Shown: positions 45,052 to 54,430, counted from the first letter of the stretch. The stretch is DNA of 64,000 nucleotides from GCA-2725625 sp964574215 (GCA_964574215.1 CAZNLR010000002.1:132048-196047), one strand, 5' to 3'. Notes: a model not told the origin generated them from the sequence alone. Numbers and translations are program-made.

Positions 45052-46986
45052 TTGAGCACCGACTCTATCTCTGACTCGGCCTCATCGGAAAACACGGCGA
45101 AGACAGGCTTAACGGCCGTCCTCGCCGTTGTTTTGATCCTGGGGGCGATCGCCTGGTCGGCCGACCTGTTTCGAACGGTTGGCCTGCTGCTGTACACCGA
45201 ACAGTTTCTCGGGGGTATTTTGGCGATCGCCATCCCGATTGTCTTTCTATCTATCCGGCCCGATAGAACCAAAAGAACGGGTCGCATTCCGATCTATGAT
45301 ATTGTCGCGTCATTGCTGGGATTTTTTGCCTCTATGCATTTGGCCGTGCGCTATCCCGTGCTTGCAGAATTGGTGGCGACCGCACCCATCGACGGCTTGA
45401 TATCCGGCACCATTATCCTGGCTCTTTTGATCGAAGGGCTGCGCCGGACGGTCGGTCATGTTCTGACGGGCTTGGTGGTGTTTTTTATTATTCTCGCCAT
45501 GGTCGGGCATTTGATCCCCGGAAAATTACAGGGGCTGGAAATGGAGTGGAACACTCTGTTTTTCTATCTCGCCTGGGATCCGACCGGCATTCTCGGCGTA
45601 CCGATGAAAATCGTCACCACCATCGTTATTTCCTTCGTGTTCTTCGGCCAGGTTCTCACCAAATCCGGCGGCTCCGCTTTTTTCACGGAGATTTCCATGA
45701 TCCTGGTGGGAAGGTTCAGGGGCGGCCAGGCGAAAATCGCCGTGACGGCTTCGGGATTTTTCGGCTCGATCTCGGGCAGTGTGGTTTCCAACGTGGTGAC
45801 CACCGGCGTCATTACCATCCCTTTGATGCGCAATGCCGGTTACCGCGCCCAGCAGGCAGGTGCCATCGAAGCGGTTGCCTCCACGGGCGGGCAATTGATG
45901 CCGCCCATCATGGGCGCCGCCGCCTTCATCATGGCTGAATTTCTGGAGATACCCTATAAGGAAGTCGTCGTTGCCGCTCTGATTCCCGCCATTCTTTACT
46001 ATGTGGCGCTGTTCATTCTGGCCGATCTCGAGGCCGCCCGCACCGGCATCAAGCCAGTCGCCGAAGAGGATATTCCAGACCTCAAAGAAGTGTTGAAAAC
46101 CGGTTGGCATTTCCCGCTTCCATTCGTTGTGCTGATCGTAGCCCTATTTGTTCTCAACTATACACCGGAAGAATCGGCGCTTATATCGGCGTTGGTTATC
46201 ATCGTCATGGGGATGCTCATCGGCTACAAAGGCAAGCGCCTGGCGCCCCTGGATATTTTGGCGGCGATACGGGAAACCGGATACGCCGTTCTCGACATCA
46301 TCATGATCGGCGCGGCGGCGGGCATCGTTATCGGCGTCCTGAACACCACCGGCATCGGATTTGGCTTGTCCTTGGCGATGGTTGACTTGGGCCAGGGTAA
46401 TATCCTGCTTCTGCTCCTCATCTCGGCCGTCATTTGTATCATTCTCGGCATGGGCATGCCGACGGTGGCGGTTTATCTCATGCTGGCCACGTTGGTGGCG
46501 CCCGCCTTGATCGAAGTCGGGATCGACAAAATGTCGGCCCACCTCTTTATTCTCTATTTCGGCATGATGTCGATGATTACGCCGCCAGTGGCCATCGCCG
46601 CCTTCGCTGCCGCCAGCTTGACGGGCGCCGACGCCATGAAAACCGGCTTTGCCGCCATGCGGTTCGGCTGGTTCGCCTACCTGGTGCCGTTCCTGTTCGT
46701 CGCCGTACCCGAGTTGCTTATGGTGGGAGAAAGCGTGGATATTCTTCTGGTTACGGGCAAAACGGTCTTGGGAATCTGGTTCGTTTCCGTGGCCATGATG
46801 GGATACGTCATCGGGCCGATAAACATTGCCACACGTGCGCTATTTATCATTGCCGGAGCAGGCATGTTTATCCCAGACCGGTTTTTGGATATCGGAATTC
46901 CACTGGCCGTCGTGGGATTGGCTTTGGGGGCAATTTTGATGGGCATGGAATATACCCGCCACCACCGTTCGGAAAATCCCGCCTGA
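45052..46986 (+). CDS. TRAP transporter fused permease (4TM/12TM)
   Basis: A 644-residue inner-membrane protein, a fusion of DctQ-like (first four helices, about 25-140) and DctM-like (about 180-630) parts, as usual for TAXI systems. Motifs include GSISGSVVSNVVTTGVITIP, GGQLMPPIMGAAAFIMAEF and ILGMGMPTVAVYLMLATL. The start codon is TTG at 45052; no other in-frame start fits the membrane topology. With the binding protein it forms a complete secondary transporter. The substrate is unknown. Confidence 0.93.
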   Translation: MSTDSISDSASSENTAKTGLTAVLAVVLILGAIAWSADLFRTVGLLLYTEQFLGGILAIAIPIVFLSIRPDRTKRTGRIPIYDIVASLLGFFASMHLAVRYPVLAELVATAPIDGLISGTIILALLIEGLRRTVGHVLTGLVVFFIILAMVGHLIPGKLQGLEMEWNTLFFYLAWDPTGILGVPMKIVTTIVISFVFFGQVLTKSGGSAFFTEISMILVGRFRGGQAKIAVTASGFFGSISGSVVSNVVTTGVITIPLMRNAGYRAQQAGAIEAVASTGGQLMPPIMGAAAFIMAEFLEIPYKEVVVAALIPAILYYVALFILADLEAARTGIKPVAEEDIPDLKEVLKTGWHFPLPFVVLIVALFVLNYTPEESALISALVIIVMGMLIGYKGKRLAPLDILAAIRETGYAVLDIIMIGAAAGIVIGVLNTTGIGFGLSLAMVDLGQGNILLLLLISAVICIILGMGMPTVAVYLMLATLVAPALIEVGIDKMSAHLFILYFGMMSMITPPVAIAAFAAASLTGADAMKTGFAAMRFGWFAYLVPFLFVAVPELLMVGESVDILLVTGKTVLGIWFVSVAMMGYVIGPINIATRALFIIAGAGMFIPDRFLDIGIPLAVVGLALGAILMGMEYTRHHRSENPA

Positions 46987-47081
46987 TACGGTCTTTAACA
47001 ATTATTCAGATTTTAGCGCGTAAAAGGGATACTTGATTCAACAGAAACTTAGTTGAAAGCTGCGGCTGAATAGAGATTACG

Positions 47082-47927
47082 ATGCTTGAAGAAGGCGCGT
47101 CGTCCTGGCCTAAGAATTCGTCGGGCACCATCGATTGGGAGACGGTGTTTGAAGCCCCCGCGCTCGGGCTGATTCCCCTGGTCCAGCAGGCCCACAGCCC
47201 GGCAGCGTTGAAAAAGATTGCCGTCGTCGTTATCGAGAAACTCTATACCCGCAAAGACGACCCGCCCAAGGTCGAGCTCTTCCTCACCCAACTCAATGAA
47301 TTGATCCCGGACGATCTGCCGGCGGACAGCCTGTCGCGGGTCTCGGACGCCGTGGTCGGCGTGATGCGCCAGGTTAAAGAAGAAAGAATCCGCAAGGCAG
47401 TCGAATACGAAAGTTCCCTTTCCGAAATCGCCGACGAACCTGCCGAGGAAGGCCAGAAAACCAACCGCCGGTCGCCGGAAAAGCAGCCGCCAAAACTGAA
47501 GCCGAAAAAACAGGCGAATTTAACCCCATGGGTCGGTGGCGTCAGTGCGATTGCCGTGGCGGCTGGTCTGGTGTGGTTTTTCCTGATTCGCGAACCGCCG
47601 CCGCCGGAAGAGATCAATAAGGAAACCGTCCTCATTCAGCAGATCAAAGAGGCCAGTATCGGCGACGTGCCGAAAACCCATATATACGGCGGCGCTCTGT
47701 CCCGAAGTTCCGAACAGAGACGGTTGTCGGTCACCGCCAAAGACGTTCCCCGGGAGGCTTGTTTTAATGTCGCCTGGGGGCTGGTCAATAGAGGGAGTAT
47801 CGTCGTCAACGGGTTGATGTCCCGCCGTCTCTCGCCGACCATTCTGAAGGATTTGTGCGGACGCAAGGGTGATACCGCCACCCTGACCTGGATGCCGAAA
47901 CCCACAAACAAGACAACTAAAAAATAA
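47082..47927 (+). CDS. hypothetical protein with one transmembrane helix
   Basis: A 281-residue protein. The N-terminal 110 residues are soluble and helical, then comes a basic, Pro-rich linker (about 125-150), a single transmembrane helix (VGGVSAIAVAAGLVWFFLI, about 155-175) and a C-terminal extracytoplasmic domain with two Cys (REACFNVAWGL and KDLCGRKGD) that could form a disulphide. I do not recognise it. It ends 8 bp before the convergent CoA-ligase gene. Confidence 0.8.
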   Translation: MLEEGASSWPKNSSGTIDWETVFEAPALGLIPLVQQAHSPAALKKIAVVVIEKLYTRKDDPPKVELFLTQLNELIPDDLPADSLSRVSDAVVGVMRQVKEERIRKAVEYESSLSEIADEPAEEGQKTNRRSPEKQPPKLKPKKQANLTPWVGGVSAIAVAAGLVWFFLIREPPPPEEINKETVLIQQIKEASIGDVPKTHIYGGALSRSSEQRRLSVTAKDVPREACFNVAWGLVNRGSIVVNGLMSRRLSPTILKDLCGRKGDTATLTWMPKPTNKTTKK

Positions 47928-47934
47928 AAAATAG

Positions 47935-49599
47935 TCAGCCGGTTTCCATCTGGCGTAATTTGAACCGCTGTACCTTGCCCGTGGCCGTTTTGGGCAGCTC
48001 GTCGATAAATTCGACCGCGCGCGGATATTTGTAGGGCGCCATTTCGTTCTTGACGAAATTCTGTATCTCCTTGACCAAATCATCATCGCCCATAACGCCA
48101 TCGCGCAGTATCACAAAGGCTTTCACGATATTGCCCCGCTCCGGGTCCGGTGAGGCCACAACGGCGCATTCGGCCACGACTGCATGCTCCAGCAGCACCG
48201 CCTCGATCTCTGGGCCGGAAATATTGTAGCCCGACGAGATGATCATATCGTCGCCGCGGGCGACATATTTGAAGTAGCCGTCATTATCCATTTCGTAGAC
48301 ATCGCCGGGATAATTCCAGCCGCCCTTGGAATAGACCGGCTGTTTTTCGGGATCGTCCAGATATTTGCAGGCGCTGGGGCCGCGGACGGCGAGCATGCCC
48401 GGCGTGCCGGGGTCGACTTCGTTACCGTCGTCATCCATGACTTTGGTGACGAATCCCGGGATCGCCTTGCCGGTAAAGCCGCCGCGCATTTCCGTCGGCG
48501 CCGCGGAGACGAAGACGTGAAACATTTCCGTCGAACCCAATCCGTCGATGATTTTGATTCCGGTGGCTTCGAAAAACCCGTCGAAGGTCGCCTTGGGCAG
48601 AGTTTCACCGGCTGAAATGCATTGTCGCAGAGACGAAATGTCAAAGTCCCGTGCCAGATCTGTGAGCACCCGATAGGCTGTTGGCGCCGTATAAAGCTGG
48701 GTCACCTTATACTTTTGAATGGTTTCCAGAATTTGCTCCGGTAAGGGACCTTCCAGATAGCGGCACGACGCACCGAACCTGAGCGGGCAAATCAATAAAC
48801 CGCCGAGCCCGAAGGTAAAGGCGAGGGGTGGGGTGCCGGTGACCACGTCGTCAGGTTCCAAAGTGGCGATGTAGCGTCCGAACGTATCCGCGCATTGCAT
48901 GATATCCCGGTGAAAATGAACCGGTGCTTTGGGATTGCCCGTGGTGCCCGACGTAAAGGCGATCAGGGCCACGTCGTCAGCCGCCGTTTCCACATTGTCG
49001 AAGCTGTCCTCTTTTTCCGCTATCTTGGTCTCGAGCGTCGCTTCGTCACCGCCGCTGTTGGTCGGTGTGAAGTAAAATAGTTTGCCGGCAAGGCCTTTTT
49101 CCTCGGCGGCTTCCGCCATTTCCTCCTCAAGCCCGATGTCGCAGAACAGGAAATCGACCTTGGCTTTTTCGATGACGTAGCTGAGTTCCCGCGCCCGTAA
49201 CATGGGCATGGTGGATACACAAATGCCGCCCGCTTTCAGAATGCCGAACCAGCAGGCCACCATCATGGGCGTGTTGGGCGAGCGGATCAGAACCCGGTTG
49301 CCGGTGACCAAGCCGCAATCCTCTACCAGCACCCGGGCGATCCGGTTGGCGCGGGCAGTTAGTTCGCCGTAGGTCCAGCTGTCGTCCCCCAAATGAACGG
49401 CCGGATTGTCACCGAACCCGCCGGCCACCATGTCGTCCAGCAGCATGGTCGCCACATTCATACGGCCCGGGTAAGCGGCCAATTCCGGCGTTCCGGAATA
49501 GTCCACTTCGGCCATAAGATCGTCAGCAGGCAGGTGATCGCGGGCAAAGGTATCGATATGGGCTGTCGGTGCGCCCGGGGGGGACGTGGGCAATGACAT
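47935..49599 (-). CDS. aryl-CoA ligase, 2-aminobenzoate-CoA ligase-like
   Basis: A 554-residue acyl-adenylate-forming enzyme of the benzoate/2-aminobenzoate-CoA ligase branch. AMP-binding motif: IAFTSGTTGNPKAPVHF (about residue 205); further GTPPLAFTFGLGGLL, GLGSTEMFHVF and the catalytic lysine in KTATGKVQRFKLRQM. It would make the CoA thioester of an aromatic acid. It lies last in the operon of MarR, flavin oxidoreductase and aryl-AMP ligase, after a 101-bp gap that holds a palindrome. Confidence 0.9.
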   Translation of the reverse strand: MSLPTSPPGAPTAHIDTFARDHLPADDLMAEVDYSGTPELAAYPGRMNVATMLLDDMVAGGFGDNPAVHLGDDSWTYGELTARANRIARVLVEDCGLVTGNRVLIRSPNTPMMVACWFGILKAGGICVSTMPMLRARELSYVIEKAKVDFLFCDIGLEEEMAEAAEEKGLAGKLFYFTPTNSGGDEATLETKIAEKEDSFDNVETAADDVALIAFTSGTTGNPKAPVHFHRDIMQCADTFGRYIATLEPDDVVTGTPPLAFTFGLGGLLICPLRFGASCRYLEGPLPEQILETIQKYKVTQLYTAPTAYRVLTDLARDFDISSLRQCISAGETLPKATFDGFFEATGIKIIDGLGSTEMFHVFVSAAPTEMRGGFTGKAIPGFVTKVMDDDGNEVDPGTPGMLAVRGPSACKYLDDPEKQPVYSKGGWNYPGDVYEMDNDGYFKYVARGDDMIISSGYNISGPEIEAVLLEHAVVAECAVVASPDPERGNIVKAFVILRDGVMGDDDLVKEIQNFVKNEMAPYKYPRAVEFIDELPKTATGKVQRFKLRQMETG

Positions 49600-49638
49600 G
49601 GGCAGGCCTCTCTGGTTCGGATAATTATTATTTATCTG

Positions 49639-49659
49639 CTGAATAGTTTATATATTCAG
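49639..49659. promoter_or_regulatory. palindrome upstream of aryl-CoA ligase gene
   Basis: CTGAATA (49639-49645) and TATTCAG (49653-49659) form a perfect 7-bp inverted repeat with a 7-base AT-rich spacer, 40 bp before the ligase start codon. This fits a regulator site, perhaps for the local MarR. Confidence 0.4.
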
Positions 49660-49700
49660 TCGGCAAATATTTTGAGCCTTTTTTTTAAGTATTTACCGAA

Positions 49701-51359
49701 TTAGGCGTTTATTTCGTCACCCACCGATATTTTGGCCTCGGCCTCAAGGGTTTCCTCGATCATTCGCCGCAATTCCCTTCGCAGAATCTTTCCCGCCGGA
49801 CTCAAGGGATAATTCTCAATGATTTCAAGACGTTCAGGTAATTTAAATTTGGCGATGCCCCTTCCCAACAGAAAGGTTGAAAGCTCGTCAAAGGTAATGT
49901 CCTGGCCATCCTTGAGCTTGACGAAGGCGCAGGCTTTCTCCCCGTACTGAGGGTCCGGCATGGCGACAATACAGACATTTTCCACCTTGTCGTTGGCCAG
50001 AATATGGTTTTCCACCTCGTCGATGCTGATTTTTTCGCCGCCCCGGTTGATCAAATCCTTGATGCGGCCTTCAACGTATAAATTGCCATCACGGCGGCTG
50101 ACCAGATCGCCCGTATGATAAAAGCCGTCTTCGGTGAAGGCGGAAGCGTTGTTTTCCGGCGCCCGGTAGTAGCCGCGGATGGTGTAGGGCCCCCGGCAGA
50201 TCAGTTCGCCCTTTTCGCCGTCGGGAACTTCATTGCCGTTTTCATCGACGATCTTGATTTCATCGCCCGGCGAGATGGGTCGCCCGGAACTGTGCAGGAT
50301 GACATCGTCGTCGTCGTCCAGGCGGGTGACGTTGATCAACCCTTCGCCGGTGCCGAAACTTTCCTGGAAATTGCAGCCGAACGCATCCCGAATCCGCTGG
50401 CGTAGCTCTGGCACCAGTTTAGCACCCCCGTTCATGATGGTTTTAAGGGAGCTCAAATCGAACTTTTCCACCAGACCCGATGTCAGCCATTTGGTTATTA
50501 GAGGAACGGCGGCAGGGACGATGGTGACGTTCTCCTTTTCGATCAGCGCAAAGACCTGTTCTGCATTTAAGTGCGGCGCAATCACCACCCGGCCGCCGCA
50601 ATCCAGCGTGGTCAAAATACCGGGGCAGGCCAGATTATAATTATGAGCCATGGGCAACAGAGCGAGGAAGACCGTTTCTTCGTTGATCTCTCCCATCTTA
50701 CGGTGCTGGCGGCAGTTGTAGACATAGTCGTTGTGGGTGCGGGGAATCAGCTTGGGCAGCGCCGTCGTCCCGCCGGACAGCAGCATCAAGGCGACATCGG
50801 AGGGATCGCCCAAATCATCGGGCACGGAGTCGCCGTCACAATCGGCAATAAGATTATTGATTGAAGACTGGCCTTCCTTGGCCTCGCCGGCGACGATGAT
50901 GTGTCGGAGGCAGGGCGAGGCTGCCTTGACCTCTTCGGCCAGGTCACGGAAATCGAAACCTCTGACTTGATCGGGAATCAAATAGCCGACGGCGTCGGCA
51001 TGTTTCACGAAATGGCTGATTTCCGTAAACCGGTGGGCGGGAAGCGCCATCACCGGAATGACGCCGATCTTCATCAGAGCAAAGAAGGCGTATACCAGTT
51101 CCGGCGTATTGGCCAACTGGAAGATCACCCGGTCGCGGTCTTTCAAGCCAAGTTCCGACAGTTTTACCGCCAGTCGGTTAATTCGGCGTTCAAGTTCCCG
51201 ATAGGTGATGCGCTGATCTTCGTAAACCAAGGCGATATTGTCAGGATTTCTGGCGGCGCTCTCTTCGAACATCCGCCAAAGCGTTATATCCTGCCAATAA
51301 CCTTCTTCGCGGTAGCGGCGCTGATACTCCTCAGGCCACGGCGTACAGCCTTCCAGCAT
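49701..51359 (-). CDS. aryl-AMP ligase, 2,3-dihydroxybenzoate/salicylate type
   Basis: A 552-residue adenylating enzyme of the DhbE/EntE type. The N-terminus LEGCTPWPEEYQRRYREEGY is highly typical of that branch. Motifs: MLLSGGTTALPKLIPRTHNDY (about residue 195), SFGTGEGLINVTRLDD, and SPAGKILRRELRRM with the catalytic Lys. In siderophore operons this enzyme activates dihydroxybenzoate or salicylate, but no other siderophore gene is present here. A downstream aryl-CoA ligase and an upstream oxidoreductase suggest a catabolic role, as in salicylate breakdown through its AMP and CoA forms. Confidence 0.9.
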   Translation of the reverse strand: MLEGCTPWPEEYQRRYREEGYWQDITLWRMFEESAARNPDNIALVYEDQRITYRELERRINRLAVKLSELGLKDRDRVIFQLANTPELVYAFFALMKIGVIPVMALPAHRFTEISHFVKHADAVGYLIPDQVRGFDFRDLAEEVKAASPCLRHIIVAGEAKEGQSSINNLIADCDGDSVPDDLGDPSDVALMLLSGGTTALPKLIPRTHNDYVYNCRQHRKMGEINEETVFLALLPMAHNYNLACPGILTTLDCGGRVVIAPHLNAEQVFALIEKENVTIVPAAVPLITKWLTSGLVEKFDLSSLKTIMNGGAKLVPELRQRIRDAFGCNFQESFGTGEGLINVTRLDDDDDVILHSSGRPISPGDEIKIVDENGNEVPDGEKGELICRGPYTIRGYYRAPENNASAFTEDGFYHTGDLVSRRDGNLYVEGRIKDLINRGGEKISIDEVENHILANDKVENVCIVAMPDPQYGEKACAFVKLKDGQDITFDELSTFLLGRGIAKFKLPERLEIIENYPLSPAGKILRRELRRMIEETLEAEAKISVGDEINA

Positions 51360-51397
51360 GTTAATCCCCCCCTAAATCAAATGATCTGATCGGTCTC

Positions 51398-52840
51398 CTA
51401 GGCTACCGCCGATGTGTAATCGGGTAAAGCGGGTTCGATGACCACGCTGTCAGAGGGGACGCTTGCCTGACCGACCTTGTTGTAGGCCCGGACATAATAG
51501 CGATAGGGCATGCCGGCCAAAATGGTGCGGTCGACGACACGCGTGCCTTTAACGGCCTCGATGATCTCCACGTCGCCGTTATCGTCGGCGCGGTAGATAT
51601 CATAGCCCGAAACCTCGCCTTCGGCTTTGGACCATTTTAAGGTGGCGACGCCATCGGCCTGTTCCACGCTCAGGCCGCCATGATCGTCGCCCCAGACGGG
51701 GGCATCGCTGTCGGGCTGGTCGGGCGGCGCCTGACGGGCGTGTTTGGGCCAGAGAAAGCAATGGACTTCCTTATGGGCGCCGTCCAGTTCCTTGCAGACA
51801 TTGCAATAGGTGCAATGGACGATGCGGTCTTCCTGGCCGTCACGGACTTTGACCACCCAGTCGGCATCGGCCAACAGGCCACGCGCGATACCGACAATAT
51901 CGGCCTTGCCTTCTTCAACAACCATTTTGGCGTTTTCCGGTTTGGATATCTTGCCGGCGGTGACGATGGGCGTGTCATAGCCTTTGGAATTGATGAAGGA
52001 TTTGATTTCCTCGGACAGATGAACATGCAGCATATCCGGATGATTGTCCCCCGGCATGCAGCGTTCGCCCGAATAGCCCGAATAGCCGTGCAGGATTTCG
52101 CCCGGTTTATGAACGGCGTCTTCGAATTTGCCGCCGACCGAAAGCGATATATAGTCGAGGCCCAGTTGGGCCATGCGGAGGGCGATCAGCTTGGCCTCTT
52201 TTACCGTATAGCCGTCGCGCAGATATTCATCGGCAAGCATGCGGATGCCGACGGGAAAATCGTTGCCGACTTTTTTCCGCACATTGTCGACCACCCGGCC
52301 GACCATGCGCAGGCGGCCTTCCAGGGTGCGGCCGGTATAGTCGTCGCGCCGTCCGTTAAGGGCGGAAAGCGACGATGACAGCGTATAGGCGTGCGCGGCA
52401 TGCAGTTCGGCGCCGTCATAGCCGGCTTCCCGGGCGCGCACGGCGGCATCGCCGAACTCGTCGATGATCTGCTCGATCTCCTGCTCGGACAGCATATCCA
52501 GGGTCTGGCGCCAGCCGGACCGGGCGATCTTCATGAAATGGATGATCTGCGGCACCACTTTGGAATCCGACGTATCATGGATGCGTTTGGTCAATTCAGC
52601 ATGGCCGGGAATGAACTTGTCGTCGCTGATGCGCAACAAGGGACCGGCCTTGGCGCCATGGATGGCCATGGCTTCAACGACGATCAGCCCGACCTCGCCT
52701 TCGGCGTATCGAACGTATCGTTCGATAATGTCTTCATTGACCATGCCGTCTTCGCCGGACAGCCTGGTGACCATGGCCGGCACCAAAACCCGGTTGGGAA
52801 TGACCATACCGTTAATATCAAGGGGCTCGAATAACTTCAT
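51398..52840 (-). CDS. old-yellow-enzyme/4Fe-4S oxidoreductase with C-terminal FN3 domain
   Basis: A 480-residue enzyme. Start ATG 52840 (MKLFEPLDINGMVIPNRVLV) is set by GGAGG eight bases upstream. Residues 1-330 are an FMN-binding TIM barrel of the OYE/2,4-dienoyl-CoA-reductase type (GAELHAAHAYTLSSSLSALN). A 4Fe-4S motif HCTYCNVCKELDG with a fourth Cys in KEVHCFLW follows. The nucleotide domain of dienoyl-CoA reductases is absent. Instead there is a single FN3-like domain (about 390-470): TLKWSKAEGEVSGYDIYR to PYRYYVRAYNKVGQASVPSD. It probably reduces an aryl or enoyl substrate. It follows MarR and precedes the aryl-AMP ligase. Confidence 0.9.
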   Translation of the reverse strand: MKLFEPLDINGMVIPNRVLVPAMVTRLSGEDGMVNEDIIERYVRYAEGEVGLIVVEAMAIHGAKAGPLLRISDDKFIPGHAELTKRIHDTSDSKVVPQIIHFMKIARSGWRQTLDMLSEQEIEQIIDEFGDAAVRAREAGYDGAELHAAHAYTLSSSLSALNGRRDDYTGRTLEGRLRMVGRVVDNVRKKVGNDFPVGIRMLADEYLRDGYTVKEAKLIALRMAQLGLDYISLSVGGKFEDAVHKPGEILHGYSGYSGERCMPGDNHPDMLHVHLSEEIKSFINSKGYDTPIVTAGKISKPENAKMVVEEGKADIVGIARGLLADADWVVKVRDGQEDRIVHCTYCNVCKELDGAHKEVHCFLWPKHARQAPPDQPDSDAPVWGDDHGGLSVEQADGVATLKWSKAEGEVSGYDIYRADDNGDVEIIEAVKGTRVVDRTILAGMPYRYYVRAYNKVGQASVPSDSVVIEPALPDYTSAVA

Positions 52841-52857
52841 TTTCTTATCCTCCAATT

Positions 52858-53424
52858 CTAAATATCTTCTTGTTCGGTCGTTAAAATTGATTTTTTTAAT
52901 TCACCCAACAGGGCATGTAATTCAAAGGCAGCGTCGCGGTCCAATCCGTCCATGATTTCGGTCAGCCAGGCATTGTGCGCCGGGATCATTTCCTTGACGG
53001 CCGCCTCGCCGTTCTTGGTCAGTTGGATATTCTGCACCCGCCTGTCCTGCGGCGATGTTTTGCGGTCGACCAAGCCGTCGTCTTCCAGTCGGTCGACCAG
53101 TGACGTGATATTTCCCTTGGTCACCATCAGCCGTTTCGACAGCTCCCGCATGGGCTGGCCCTCCGGTGTCCGTTCGATCTGCGCCAGGACGTCGAAGCGG
53201 GGCAGGGTGGTATCGAAATTCTTGTCCAATTTCTTGCGGATGCGCCGTTCGATCAGATTGGCGCAGGTCAACAGACGCAGCCAGATACGCAGGTCGAGAA
53301 GATCATCCTCGTCCAAGCCGGTTTCGAAATCGGTCGGCTCGGGAATCATCCCGGTCGTTTCTTCGGCGGAGGAAGTGGAGCGCTGTTTTTTCATGGGTGC
53401 GGGGCAAACTTTATAATAGTTCAA
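52858..53424 (-). CDS. MarR family transcriptional regulator
   Basis: A 188-residue winged-helix regulator. HTH region: QPMRELSKRLMVTKGNITSL (residues about 95-115), wing with VDRKTSPQDRRVQNIQL. It is the first gene of the aryl-acid operon, so it probably represses the operon until an aryl acid or CoA ester binds. Two starts are possible: TTG 53424 (listed) and ATG 53394 (MKKQRSTSS), neither with a good ribosome site. A 16-bp palindrome lies 9 bp upstream of the TTG. Confidence 0.9.
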   Translation of the reverse strand: MNYYKVCPAPMKKQRSTSSAEETTGMIPEPTDFETGLDEDDLLDLRIWLRLLTCANLIERRIRKKLDKNFDTTLPRFDVLAQIERTPEGQPMRELSKRLMVTKGNITSLVDRLEDDGLVDRKTSPQDRRVQNIQLTKNGEAAVKEMIPAHNAWLTEIMDGLDRDAAFELHALLGELKKSILTTEQEDI

Positions 53425-53432
53425 ATCTAAAC

Positions 53433-53448
53433 AGTTTAATCTTAAACT
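53433..53448. promoter_or_regulatory. candidate MarR operator
   Basis: AGTTTAATCTTAAACT is a perfect 7+7 palindrome around a central TC, immediately upstream of the MarR gene. Size and position suit autorepression. The AGTTTA half-site recurs at 49645-49650 inside the palindrome upstream of the ligase gene. Confidence 0.55.
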
Positions 53449-53571
53449 AATATTTGAGAAGCGGCAAGTGTTTTCGAAGTAATTTTTTTAAACGGTCCCA
53501 GCAATCTGTTGGTCACGGCTATTTTCCGCTTCCCAATCCGCCCCTGATCCGATAAACCACCGTCTCAGTGC

Positions 53572-53661
53572 GGAGAGGTGCCGGAGTGGTTGAACGGGGC
53601 GGTCTCGAAAACCGTTGTGGGCGCGAGCCTACCCAGGGTTCGAATCCCTGTCTCTCCGCCA
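53572..53661 (+). tRNA. tRNA-Ser(CGA)
   Basis: A class II tRNA of 90 bases including an encoded CCA. The acceptor stem pairs GGAGAGG with the 3' TCTCTCC, the anticodon loop CTCGAAA gives CGA, a long variable arm (TGTGGGCGCGAGCCTACC region) is typical of serine tRNAs, and the T arm holds GGTTCGAATCC. It reads UCG codons. Confidence 0.97.
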
Positions 53662-54304
53662 TTTTTCCTTTTTTGTTATTTAATAACAGTTAGTTATATA
53701 ATATATTTAAAATTACCAACAATTTTACCCACAAAAATATTCCCGGTTAGGGCTCTTTTTAATTTATCGATACGATAGAAAAATTGCTTGCAACGATTCA
53801 AATCGGGAGTTTTGTTCTTAATTGTTCTCGTCAATGCCCCAAACACGCAACCCGTATCCATCTTGATGTCGTTTTAGTTCAAGTTCTTCAGGGTCAAATT
53901 GGATATTATCGATGGTCCGCAAATGTCAGGAGTGTCTGCTTTACCCCCTATTCTGTTGTAAAACTCGAAATTGGTGACGATCAATAATTCCTCCAAAAGC
54001 CAACTTCGCCAAGAATGGCATCTAAATTGCCTTTGTACGTTACACAGAACTTCGCTCAGCGAAATATCAATCTGACGGCTGTCCCCCCGACTAAATTTTA
54101 GAACTGCCCGTCCATGCTGCGGAAATTTTTAAATCAACTGCAAAATGAGAGTTTTGCAACAGAATTGGGTGTAAAACGGACGCTGTTCAGCACCCCTGAT
54201 TTCGTTTGCTTGTAGCCAACTAAGGCATTCGCCGTGTTTAATTAGACGCCGCCATGTAAGAATGACTTTTGAAAAGCTAATTGAAGGCGTTAGTCGACCG
54301 TGAA
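53662..54304. other. gene-free scarred region after tRNA-Ser
   Basis: No convincing gene is seen in about 640 bp directly downstream of a tRNA gene, a common integration site. It holds the inverted repeat pair at 53926-54199 and ends at the transposase tail. Base composition is A/T-richer than its neighbours. Confidence 0.6.
53926..54199. repeat. inverted repeat pair, possible remnant of a small mobile element
   Basis: ATTCTGTTGTAAAACTC at 53950-53966 recurs inverted at 54149-54165 (one difference: C for T). Similarity continues outward with TCAGGAGTG against TCAGGGGTG, with an indel. The core TCTGTTGCAAA resembles the ends of IS6-family elements. No transposase lies between; the inner 180 bp look non-coding. 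Confidence 0.6.
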
Positions 54305-54430
54305 CTACGCGGTTTCCGCTGATTGAGCATCCCACCATAATATCCAGAATTGACACAATAGAAGCCTGATCCATTTGAGGATAAGGCGGAAGTTGTAGCC
54401 GGCTGCAGCGAGGATGGGGTTGATGGCGTC
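54305..54430 (-). pseudogene. IS5-family transposase C-terminal fragment
   Basis: The last 41 residues of the transporter ORF read DAINPILAAAGYNFRLILKW and IRLLLCQFWILWW, which matches the C-terminus common in IS5-family transposases (AxNxxLAAxGYNFR). The rest of the transposase is gone. It is fused in frame to the transporter. Confidence 0.75.

Noticed and set aside
53784..54374. Two short ORFs in the region after tRNA-Ser
   Set aside because: No ribosome sites and no family features; they overlap the inverted repeats and the transposase remnant.
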